This document shows positions 26,116 to 33,908 of a DNA stretch of 64,000 nucleotides, piece by piece; the first letter of the stretch is position 1, and every line of letters begins with the position of its first letter. The position numbers and the translations under genes are program-made. Origin of the DNA: JBGSMF01 sp964651475 (GTDB lineage: Bacteria > Chloroflexota > Anaerolineae > Fen-1058); assembly GCA_964651475.1 (NCBI GenBank), contig CAZYXV010000008.1, forward strand, positions 89,580-153,579, given 5' to 3'. The notes beneath the pieces were generated by a model. It did not search any database. It saw nothing but the letters and a program-made list of their open reading frames with translations, and had not been told where the DNA came from.

Positions 26116-26826
26116 TCAAAGATATTTCCCATTGTTCACATCGCAGTCGAGCCGCCCATCGAGCAAGTGCAATACCCGGTGCGTATCTGCGCTCAGTCCC
26201 CTGTCGTGGGTGACCATAACCAACGTTTTGCCCTCTGCAACCAAAGCGCCAAACAGCGTCAGCACCTCGTGCGCCGTGGCTGTGTCCAGATTGCCCGTCG
26301 GCTCATCGGCGACGAGCAGCGGTGGGTCGTTTGCCAACGCCCGCGCAATGGCCGCCCGCTGCTGCTGGCCGCCGCTGAGAGTGCTGGGCAATTTGTGCGC
26401 CTGTTCGGCAATGTCAACCTGTTCCAACAAGTGCATGGCGCGCGGTTTGCGCTCGCGCCGCGCGTAAACCTGGCAAAACGCCATCGGCAGCATGACGTTT
26501 TCCAATATCGTCAATGTAGGCAACAACTGGAAAAATTGAAAAACGACCCCCACGTTACGCCCTCGCCAGCGCGCCAGTTGGTTTTCGCCCATTTTGTGGA
26601 CCGCTTCGCCGCCCACAAACACCTCGCCCCGCGTAGGCCGGTCAATGCCGGTAATCATGTTCAACAACGTAGACTTGCCGGCGCCTGAAGGTCCCACCAC
26701 GCTGACAAACTCGCCCGGCCGCACCTGGAGGGTAACATTTTTGAGAACCATCACATCTCCGGCGACAGTCTCGTAGGCCTTGACCACATCTCGCAGGTCA
26801 ATCAATGCGCCGCCATTCGCTCCCAT
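26116..26826 (-). CDS. ABC transporter ATP-binding protein, LolD/MacB type
   Basis: ATG at 26826 is preferred (AAAGGGGGCGCA upstream); 236 residues. Walker A GPSGAGKST, Q-loop VFQFFQLLPTLT, signature LSGGQQQR, Walker B LLVADEPTGNLD and switch His VTHD are all present, so it should be active. The wording (ENVMLPM, TGNLDTATAHEVL) is that of the LolD/MacB/FtsE-like exporter ATPases rather than OppD/OppF, which carry a C-terminal iron-sulfur-like motif. The only permease near it is the Dpp-type fusion at the end of the same apparent operon. Confidence 0.9.
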   Translation of the reverse strand: MGANGGALIDLRDVVKAYETVAGDVMVLKNVTLQVRPGEFVSVVGPSGAGKSTLLNMITGIDRPTRGEVFVGGEAVHKMGENQLARWRGRNVGVVFQFFQLLPTLTILENVMLPMAFCQVYARRERKPRAMHLLEQVDIAEQAHKLPSTLSGGQQQRAAIARALANDPPLLVADEPTGNLDTATAHEVLTLFGALVAEGKTLVMVTHDRGLSADTHRVLHLLDGRLDCDVNNGKYL

Positions 26827-27111
26827 TGCGCCCCCTTTCAACCCGGTTTCCATTGGGAACCCGGCATCCCTTTTCAGGATAACATAAACACTCTACCTGC
26901 GCATCAGCCAACAGAACAATTTTGAAATTGTACACACGACCAATTCCGATAGAGTCTATTCAGTATAGCAGGTTGCGGCTGAATTGCCATCCCCCAAGCG
27001 GGTGATTGGAGCAAGGCATTATGGGGAGACCACGCAACGCGCCGCCGCGCAAAAGCAAGATTCTTGTGTTATACTTGGGCCACATCACTCTGACTGATAG
27101 GAGCAAGCTTT
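26827..27111. other. Divergent intergenic region
   Basis: Separates the minus-strand ABC operon from the plus-strand DDAH operon. An AT-richer stretch near 26870-26960 may hold the ABC promoter. A plus-strand extended -10 is given separately. No gene is seen. Confidence 0.4.
27067..27075 (+). promoter_or_regulatory. Extended -10 promoter, TGTTATACT
   Basis: TGT followed by TATACT, 37 bp before the GTG start of the DDAH-like gene. A nearly identical TGGTATACT precedes the response-regulator gene, and TGGTATAAT precedes the second DUF2723 gene. No clear -35 box. Confidence 0.45.
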
Positions 27112-27885
27112 GTGTTGATCGCAATCACTCGTCAGGTCAGTCCCGCCATCGGGAATTGCGAACTGACCCACCTGGCGCGCCAGGCGATAGACGTGAACCT
27201 GGCCATGGCGCAGCATCGCCAGTACGAAACTTGCCTGGAGGCGCTGGGCTGCCAGCTTGATCGCCTTCCCGCCGAGCCGGATTTGCCAGATTCGGTGTTT
27301 GTCGAAGATACCGCCCTGGTGCTGGACGAACTGGCAATCATTACCTGCCCGGGCGCGGATTCGCGCCAGCCCGAGACGGCCTCTGTAGCAAAAGCGCTTG
27401 CGGCATATCGCAAGCTGTGTTTCATTCAAGCGCCGGGCACGCTGGACGGGGGCGACATATTGCGCGTGGGCAAGACGATATTTATTGGCGTGTCGAGCAG
27501 AAGCAACCAGGCCGCCATCGAACAAGTGGCGGCGCTGGCGCGGCCGCACGGGTATAGCGTGAAAGGCGTGCCCGTCAACGGCTGCCTGCACTTGAAATCA
27601 GCCGTGACGCAAGTGACAGAGGATACGCTGCTGGTCAACCCAGAGTGGGTGGAGACGAGCGCGTTTGGGAATATGCATTGGATCAAGGTGGACGCCTCCG
27701 AGCCGTATGGCGGCAACGCGCTCCTGGTAAACGGGACTGCCGTCTATCCCACCAGCTACCCACGCACACAAAAGCGGTTACAAGAGCGCGGCATCCCAGT
27801 GGTGACGGTAGATGTGTCGGAACTCGCCAAAGCCGAGGGCGCGGTGACGTGCTGCAGCTTGATTTTCAAAATGTCTGAACCATGA
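27112..27885 (+). CDS. Dimethylargininase-like amidinohydrolase (DDAH family)
   Basis: 257 residues. GTG at 27112 (TTG at 27115 also possible) follows AGGAG. Motifs of the DDAH/arginine-modifying fold: DSVFVEDTAL near residue 60, GTLDGGDIL near 105, HLKSAVT near 161 with the active His, and EGAVTCCSLIF at the C-terminus with the nucleophile Cys. Family members hydrolyse N-methylated arginines to citrulline and methylamines; a related amidino compound is possible. Cytoplasmic. Its stop overlaps the next gene's start by ATGA, so translation of a DUF2723 membrane protein is coupled to it. Confidence 0.88.
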   Translation: MLIAITRQVSPAIGNCELTHLARQAIDVNLAMAQHRQYETCLEALGCQLDRLPAEPDLPDSVFVEDTALVLDELAIITCPGADSRQPETASVAKALAAYRKLCFIQAPGTLDGGDILRVGKTIFIGVSSRSNQAAIEQVAALARPHGYSVKGVPVNGCLHLKSAVTQVTEDTLLVNPEWVETSAFGNMHWIKVDASEPYGGNALLVNGTAVYPTSYPRTQKRLQERGIPVVTVDVSELAKAEGAVTCCSLIFKMSEP

Positions 27886-29768
27886 GCCGCTTTCGCTGGT
27901 CACGTATCATTCGTCATTCGCCATTCATCGCCGCGATGGCGCTGACGGCGGCGGTCTATCTGCTCACTCTCCAAAATGACGTGTGCAGCAATCCCCACGA
28001 GTACGTAATAGATTCGGGCGAATATCAGATCGCGCTGGCGCTGTGGGGCACTGTTCATCACACGGGAGCGCCCACGTACTCGCTGCTGGGGGCGGCGTTC
28101 GTGTGGCTGCTGCGGCTGGCGGGCGTCTCTCCGGCGGCGGGCGCGGCGCTCTTTAGTGTGGCGTGCGCGCTGGCCACGCTGAGCCTGGTGTACGGGCTGT
28201 CGCTTCACCTGGGCGGCAATCCATTCTCCGCCAGCGCCGCGGCGCTGGCGCTGGCGCTGGGCCGCTCATTTTGGATCAACAGTGTGGCGGCTGAAATTTA
28301 CACGTTCGGGTTGGCGCTTTCGGTGGCCTCGCTGTGGCTGGCTGTGCGCTATCACCAAACCCACTCTTCGCGCGTATTGTACGCCCTGGCTTTTGTGTGG
28401 GGGCAGGCCATTGTCCATCACCGCCTGGCGGTCTTTACGGCGCCGGCGCTGGCCGTGTTGGCGCTGCCGGGGCTGTTCAGCGACCCGCGCCGCGCGCCGC
28501 GCTTGCTGGCCGGCTCGATCTGTATGGGATTGCTGGCGTTTGCTTTTTACGTCTACATGCCGCTGCGCGCGCGGGCCGGCGCGTGGACCTACGGCAGCCC
28601 CGGCACATGGGAAGGATTCTGGTTTATCTTTTGGGCGCGCGAGGTGCCTTTTTTGCTCACGCCGCCCGCAGACCTGGCTGTGCTGCTGGAAAACGCGCGC
28701 GCCACGCTGGCCATACTTGCGATTGAATGGAGCTGGCCGGGCTTGATCGCGGCTGGGATTGGGCTGGCGGTAATGACGGCGCAGCCTACAACGCGGCGCG
28801 CGGGGTGGGCGCTGTGCGCGATGGCAGCCAGTTTTCTGTTGTTCGTGTTTATTTTCCATCACGCCGTATCGCCTGCAGAAGTGTTGCTGTGGGTAAGCGT
28901 CGTCCTGGCGTTGGCGCTGGCGGCGATGGCAACGCGATTGTGGCAGCTTCGCGTATGGATGGGGGCGGCGGGCGCGGCGGCGCTGGTCGCGCTGGCGGCG
29001 TTATCTGGCCTCACCCGCTACGATGATGTGTTGGAACTGACCCGCGACCCGCGCGGGCGCGAGGTGATCAATCTTTTAAAAATCGCCATGCCCGAAGGGG
29101 CAAGCACCCCGCCGACGTTTATGGCCCTGTGGGGCGGCAATTATTTTGCCGCCGTTTACGGGAACCGCGTCACAGGCGAGTTGCAGGGCTTTCAGGTGGT
29201 GGACCACCGCGCTTATTTCAAGCAGATCGTCGAAAGCGGCTCGCGCCTCATCACGCTGCCTTCCACGTTTAACGAGTTGCCCAAATCGTGGTGGCGCGCG
29301 CAAATCGGCGGCGCATATCTCAGTTCGGCCGGGCTGGGATTGGTAGAGATTGGCGCCAGCCCGCCGCTCACCCGCGCCGACGTGCCGCCCGGCGCGCCAG
29401 TCGAGTTGGACGATGGCATCAGCCTGCTGGCGCACCAGGTCGAGCCGCTAGATGGCGCGCTGCACGTGACGCTCTACTGGCAGGCGGCGCGCGTGCCGTC
29501 GCAGCGATACAGCGTCTTGGTGCATCTATCGGATCAAGACCGCATCGCCGCGCCGGGCGACCTCATCGCCCAGGCCGATAGCGAATCGCCGGTGTACGGC
29601 TGGTACCCCACCGTCAGGTGGAGCGCGGGCGAAATTGTGCGCGACGACTATCGGCTAAATGTGCCGCCGGGCAAAACGCCGCGCCTGCTGGCCGTGGGGA
29701 TGTACACGCGGGACGAGGCAGGAGCGTTTAATAATCTGGGCGTGGTCAACATTCCACTCGCGCCGTGA
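27882..29768 (+). CDS. DUF2723 multi-pass membrane protein (GT-C glycosyltransferase-like)
   Basis: 628 residues, ATG in an ATGA overlap with the DDAH-like gene. About eleven membrane helices fill residues 15-385. The N-terminal loop VIDSGEYQIALALWGTVHHT gives the acidic motif expected in DUF2723/GT-C proteins, which use lipid-linked sugars on the outer face of the membrane. The C-terminal third (about 400-628) is an exported beta-rich domain. Its end (LIAQADSxxPVYGWYP, DDYRLxxPPGKTPR, VGMYTRDE) is almost repeated in the next gene. It probably acts in surface glycan or protein glycosylation; donor and acceptor are unknown. Confidence 0.8.
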   Translation: MSRFRWSRIIRHSPFIAAMALTAAVYLLTLQNDVCSNPHEYVIDSGEYQIALALWGTVHHTGAPTYSLLGAAFVWLLRLAGVSPAAGAALFSVACALATLSLVYGLSLHLGGNPFSASAAALALALGRSFWINSVAAEIYTFGLALSVASLWLAVRYHQTHSSRVLYALAFVWGQAIVHHRLAVFTAPALAVLALPGLFSDPRRAPRLLAGSICMGLLAFAFYVYMPLRARAGAWTYGSPGTWEGFWFIFWAREVPFLLTPPADLAVLLENARATLAILAIEWSWPGLIAAGIGLAVMTAQPTTRRAGWALCAMAASFLLFVFIFHHAVSPAEVLLWVSVVLALALAAMATRLWQLRVWMGAAGAAALVALAALSGLTRYDDVLELTRDPRGREVINLLKIAMPEGASTPPTFMALWGGNYFAAVYGNRVTGELQGFQVVDHRAYFKQIVESGSRLITLPSTFNELPKSWWRAQIGGAYLSSAGLGLVEIGASPPLTRADVPPGAPVELDDGISLLAHQVEPLDGALHVTLYWQAARVPSQRYSVLVHLSDQDRIAAPGDLIAQADSESPVYGWYPTVRWSAGEIVRDDYRLNVPPGKTPRLLAVGMYTRDEAGAFNNLGVVNIPLAP

Positions 29769-29805
29769 TGGTTCGGCGCGTCACTCCAAGTGGAAAGAAG
29801 ACAAA

Positions 29806-29814
29806 TGGTATAAT
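29806..29814 (+). promoter_or_regulatory. Extended -10 promoter, TGGTATAAT
   Basis: Lies 45 bp before the ATG of the second DUF2723 gene, after the stop of the first. The -35 region is poor, which fits an extended -10 promoter. It suggests the second gene can be transcribed alone. Confidence 0.5.
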
Positions 29815-29858
29815 ATCACGCCAGCATTCAATGGCACACTGACGTGGATTGACATCTT

Positions 29859-31739
29859 ATGAGCGGGCCTAGTTCCAATACCCATTCGCGCCGCGTTCCG
29901 TTCTGGCCCGGCGCGCTCGTCGGCGCGGCTTTTGCCGTTGCGTATGCATTCACGCTGCAGCGCCAGATCAACGGCGATACCCATCTCCAGATGATGGACG
30001 TGGCGGAAATGCAGATTGTGCTCGCCTCGTGGGGAACGCTGCACCCGGCCGGTTATCCCCTCTATACCATCCTGGGCAATCTCTTTGTCGCGTTTTGGAG
30101 ATTGCTGGGCGCGCCGCCGGCCGTGGCGTCTGCCGGCTTTTCTCTCGTGATGGGCGTGGCGGCGCTGCTGCTTGTGTATCGCCTGACGGGAGAGTTGACC
30201 GGGCGCGCGCTGCCCGCGGCGGCGGCGGCTGGTTTGCTGGGCGCCAGCCGCACGTTTTGGCTCTTTTCCAGCGTGGCTCAAACGTACACGATGAACGCTA
30301 TGCTGGTGGCGCTGCTGATTTGGCTTTCGTGGCGGTACAGCCGCGAGGGGCGCGAGCGCGACCTCATTCTGATTGGGTTGGTTGTGGGCGCCACGCTCGC
30401 GCATCACCGCACGATTGTGCACTTGCTGCCGTGGCTGGGTGTTTTGGTGATTTTGCCGACGGCCTGGCGCGCGCGAGCGTGGCGCGCGGCGTTGATCGGC
30501 GGAGTGTTGGCGCTTTTGCCGTTGAGTTTGTACCTTTACATCCCCTTGCGCACTGCCCAGGGCGCGGCGTATCAATACATGCCGGTCAAGACGCTGGATG
30601 AATTTTTTTATTTTGTAGGCCAGCAAGAATATCAGCCTCATTTTCGCTTTGTCGGCTCGGCGGGCGAGGCGCTCGAGCGCATGGGGCACTCGCTCGGATT
30701 GTGGGTGGGCGACTTGAGCGCCGTGGGATTGATTGGCGGCGCGGCCGGCTTGCTGGTGGGAATTGCGCGCTCGTCCGAACGCCGCCTGATGCTGGCGCTG
30801 GCGCTTTCGGCGCTCAGCATGATGATTTTCCCGCTGTGGTACGTGGACCCCGATTCCATGTTCATCCCGCTGGTCATGCTATTGGCGATTGGAGTAGGTA
30901 CGCTGATTAATTACGGCGCGCGCTATGGGCAATACGCGCTATGGGCGGCGGGAGTGATAGCGGCCGGCATCATTATCTGGCTTGCGCCGGGCAACACCGC
31001 CTTTGTCCGCTCCATCACATACAATCCCGCCAGCCAAGACGTGATTGACGCCGCCGCAGCCATTCCGGAAACGTGCCCGACGATCCTTTCTCACTGGGGA
31101 TGGGACCTCAAGGCCTACCAGTACGCTCAGATCGTCACGGGCCAACTGGGCTGCGCGCAAATCGTCACGCCCAGCGACGATTTGCGCGGATTGCTGAGGA
31201 GCGGCAAGAGCCTGTACGCTGCGGCGCATTTTTTCTACCAGATGTCGCCGGACGAATTTCGCCAGCGCGTGGGCAACCATTACTTGAACTCGGCCGGCGT
31301 TGGCGTCATTGAAATTTCCAAGCGCGTCGGAACTCAAGCGCCCGCCGACCTCGAAGGAAGCCCTGTGACGATGGGAGAGATAACGTGGCTGGGCTATCGC
31401 CTGGAGCGCGCGTCAACCCATACATTCGACCTGGCGCTCTTTTGGCAAGCCAACGCCAGGCCATCCGGCGACTATAGCGTTTTCGTGCACGTATCAGATA
31501 AGGAGCACATCGCCGGCCCGCAAGACCTCATCGCCCAGGCCGATAGCCTCGCGCCGGTCTACGGCTGGTATCCAACCGGCCAGTGGCAGGCCGGCCAGGT
31601 CGTGCGGGATGACTATCGCATCCAGGCGCCGCCTGGCAAAACGCCGCGCATGGCATCAGTGGGAATGTACACCCGCGACGAGACTGGCGGCTTTTATAAC
31701 CTGGGCGCGGTCAATATACCCCTCCCGGCGCAGGAGTAA
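29859..31739 (+). CDS. DUF2723 multi-pass membrane protein, paralogue of the preceding gene
   Basis: 626 residues, ATG at 29859, with no good ribosome site. About eleven helices and the loop MMDVAEMQIVLASWGTLHPA correspond to the acidic motif of the first copy. HHRTIVHLLPWLGV matches the HHRLAVF loop there. The C-terminal beta domain again ends with LIAQADS, VYGWYP, DDYR, PPGKTPR and MYTRDE. The two genes are clearly ancient tandem duplicates whose C-terminal ends have stayed the most alike. The next gene begins four bases after this stop, so they are probably cotranslated. Role as for its paralogue. Confidence 0.8.
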   Translation: MSGPSSNTHSRRVPFWPGALVGAAFAVAYAFTLQRQINGDTHLQMMDVAEMQIVLASWGTLHPAGYPLYTILGNLFVAFWRLLGAPPAVASAGFSLVMGVAALLLVYRLTGELTGRALPAAAAAGLLGASRTFWLFSSVAQTYTMNAMLVALLIWLSWRYSREGRERDLILIGLVVGATLAHHRTIVHLLPWLGVLVILPTAWRARAWRAALIGGVLALLPLSLYLYIPLRTAQGAAYQYMPVKTLDEFFYFVGQQEYQPHFRFVGSAGEALERMGHSLGLWVGDLSAVGLIGGAAGLLVGIARSSERRLMLALALSALSMMIFPLWYVDPDSMFIPLVMLLAIGVGTLINYGARYGQYALWAAGVIAAGIIIWLAPGNTAFVRSITYNPASQDVIDAAAAIPETCPTILSHWGWDLKAYQYAQIVTGQLGCAQIVTPSDDLRGLLRSGKSLYAAAHFFYQMSPDEFRQRVGNHYLNSAGVGVIEISKRVGTQAPADLEGSPVTMGEITWLGYRLERASTHTFDLALFWQANARPSGDYSVFVHVSDKEHIAGPQDLIAQADSLAPVYGWYPTGQWQAGQVVRDDYRIQAPPGKTPRMASVGMYTRDETGGFYNLGAVNIPLPAQE

Positions 31740-31743
31740 CGAA

Positions 31744-33864
31744 ATGCGAGATGCCTTGGAACGCCATAAAAGCAGCCTGCTTGCCCTTGTACTTTTTGGA
31801 CTGCTGACCACCCTGACGCTCGACAACTTGATTTTGCATCTCAGCACGGCAGTGCCGGCCGCCGACTATAAAGATTATGGCGTCTTTTACTGGGATTTGT
31901 GGTGGTTCAAGTACGCCCTGTTAAACTTGCACACCCATCCCATGTTCACCAATTACATCCTGTACCCCCATACAGTCAATCTGTCGTTGCATACGCATGT
32001 TTTTACACTGGGCTTGATGTCCTTGCCTTTCCAGTTATTCCTGGATATGCCAGCGATAATCAACGGCTTGACCGCCTTGTCGTTTTTCCTTTCTGCCAGC
32101 CTGATGTTTGTTTTCCTGAACCGGCATACCGGCAATCCCTGGGCATCTGTGGTGGGCGCCACGCTGTATGCCTTTAGCCCAGGCACGTTGGGGCGCGCCA
32201 TCCAGGCTCATCTGCACACGGTGCAGTTGTGGTGGTTCCCACTCAACCTGTTGTTGTGGGACATGGCCTTAGAGCGGCGCTCTGTTCGCTGGGCGGCAGC
32301 GTGCGGCATTGGCGTCTACCTGACTTTTATGATTCACTCCGAGTTTATGCTCTGGATACTGTTGACGTTGCTGCCCTATATGCTTTACGGAGTGCTTACT
32401 CAGACAACGCGGCGCGCGCGGTGGCAGATCATTGGGCTCGGGCTTGTGGCCGCCGCGGCTGCCCTGGCGCCCGCCTTGATCGTGCCTTTGCCGCAATTGT
32501 GGCAGGCGCGCATCGGCAATTATCCCCAGGAAAGCCTGGAATTTATCCGCAGTTTCTCTTTTCCCATCACGGCCCTGTTTACGCGCCAGGGAGTCGCAGA
32601 AAACAGCACGCTGGGGCAAACCTTGCCCGCGCTCGTGTTGGTCAGTCTGGCGTTAGGGGGCAAGCGGCAACGCTGGCTATGGCTAGGTATCGGGCTGGTG
32701 AGTCTCATCCTGGCGTTGGGACCCGACTGGGGTGAACCATCCCGGCCATTGCCCTTTGCGCTGGTATATAACCTTTCACAGGGTCAATACCGCACGCCGA
32801 TTCGCCTTACCACACCGGCTACCCTGGGACTGGCAGTGTTTGTGAGCTGGTCGCTGGCGCGCCTCTTTGAACGCTGGCGCGGCCAGTGGGCGCAAGCATC
32901 CATCGTCACAGCCATCATCGCGGTTTACGTGCTCGACATTGGGATCCTGTCCCCTTTTCCCATTCTCATCTTGCCGGATTATGCAATTTATCACACCATT
33001 GGCGCCGATCCAGAAGATCACACCTTGCTGCAAGTGCCGCTCGGCCCCTCCTCGGGTATCCATGGGACGCCCCACTTTGATGCCGAGCAGTTGACCTATT
33101 ATGCCCGCTTTCACCACCAACGCACCATCAATGGGCTGGTGGCCCGCCTGCCCGTCGAATACCTGGAACGTTACAGGCAGTCGCCCTTTTTGTTGGCGCT
33201 GATGGGTGAAATCCCTTTGCCGCCATTAAAAGTGTCGCGCGCTGAACTTGTAAGGAGGGTGAAAAATTGGGACATTCGCTACATTGTCGTCCACAAAGAC
33301 TTGATCGAGGCAGAACAGGCGCGCACCTTGATCGAGTTCTTTAATGCGCAACCCGAGTTGTGCGTGTTTGGCAACGACGCCGACACAATCGCTTATCGCG
33401 CCATCGCTGCGTGGGGCGAGTGCCCCACGCCAGGTTTAACCACCTTGTCCATGGGTGACCAATTGGACCTGGGCGCGCCGGGTGACGAGCGCTTTGTTGG
33501 CCCTGGCTGGTACGGCGTCGAGAACATCGGTGGGCCTCAGGCGCGCTGGGCCGGCGAGATACCGACCTCGACGCTGCGGCTTGCACTCCCGCCTGGGGAG
33601 CTGCGGGTTCGCTTTCGGGCAGCAGCTTACCCGGACGGCCAGCAAGTAACCATTTCCGCCGACGGCCGCTCGTTGGCGGTGATTGATCTCGCCAACAACT
33701 GGGCCGAGTATGACTTTATCTTGCCGGCAGGCGCACGTCCCACTGTTATCACGCTGGCTCACACACATCTCGAATCGGCTTTTGAGCGCACCAACGGCGC
33801 AACGCCAGACAAGCGGCCGCTTGCGGCGGCTTATGATTATTTTGTGTTCGAGCAGGTTCGTTGA
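31744..33864 (+). CDS. GT-C-like multi-pass membrane protein with C-terminal beta-sandwich domain
   Basis: ATG at 31744 follows CAGGAGTAACGAA and is used although the frame opens earlier inside the previous gene; 706 residues. About ten membrane helices (residues 12-420). A first exported loop reads LWWFKYALLNLHTHPMFTNY. A soluble segment at about 430-530 has VPLGPSSGIHG and YYARFHHQRTINGLVAR, typical of GT-C-like proteins from Chloroflexota. Residues 575-706 form a beta-sandwich beginning DERFVGPGWYGVENIGGPQ. The next gene is a paralogue along its whole length. Possibly a lipid-linked sugar transferase or surface-polymer assembly factor; the activity is not shown. Confidence 0.7.
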   Translation: MRDALERHKSSLLALVLFGLLTTLTLDNLILHLSTAVPAADYKDYGVFYWDLWWFKYALLNLHTHPMFTNYILYPHTVNLSLHTHVFTLGLMSLPFQLFLDMPAIINGLTALSFFLSASLMFVFLNRHTGNPWASVVGATLYAFSPGTLGRAIQAHLHTVQLWWFPLNLLLWDMALERRSVRWAAACGIGVYLTFMIHSEFMLWILLTLLPYMLYGVLTQTTRRARWQIIGLGLVAAAAALAPALIVPLPQLWQARIGNYPQESLEFIRSFSFPITALFTRQGVAENSTLGQTLPALVLVSLALGGKRQRWLWLGIGLVSLILALGPDWGEPSRPLPFALVYNLSQGQYRTPIRLTTPATLGLAVFVSWSLARLFERWRGQWAQASIVTAIIAVYVLDIGILSPFPILILPDYAIYHTIGADPEDHTLLQVPLGPSSGIHGTPHFDAEQLTYYARFHHQRTINGLVARLPVEYLERYRQSPFLLALMGEIPLPPLKVSRAELVRRVKNWDIRYIVVHKDLIEAEQARTLIEFFNAQPELCVFGNDADTIAYRAIAAWGECPTPGLTTLSMGDQLDLGAPGDERFVGPGWYGVENIGGPQARWAGEIPTSTLRLALPPGELRVRFRAAAYPDGQQVTISADGRSLAVIDLANNWAEYDFILPAGARPTVITLAHTHLESAFERTNGATPDKRPLAAAYDYFVFEQVR

Positions 33865-33908
33865 AGGTACAGTGGAATGAGTAAAAACAACTGAGGTGAA
33901 TCAATCCA

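Noticed and set aside
26116..26826. ATPase as an OppD/OppF-type subunit
   Set aside because: It has the short LolD/MacB layout and lacks the C-terminal oligopeptide-transporter extension.
28266..30689. Long minus-strand open frames opposite the DUF2723 genes
   Set aside because: High third-position GC gives open antisense frames; products are Arg/Gln-rich without domain motifs, while the plus frames encode clear membrane proteins.
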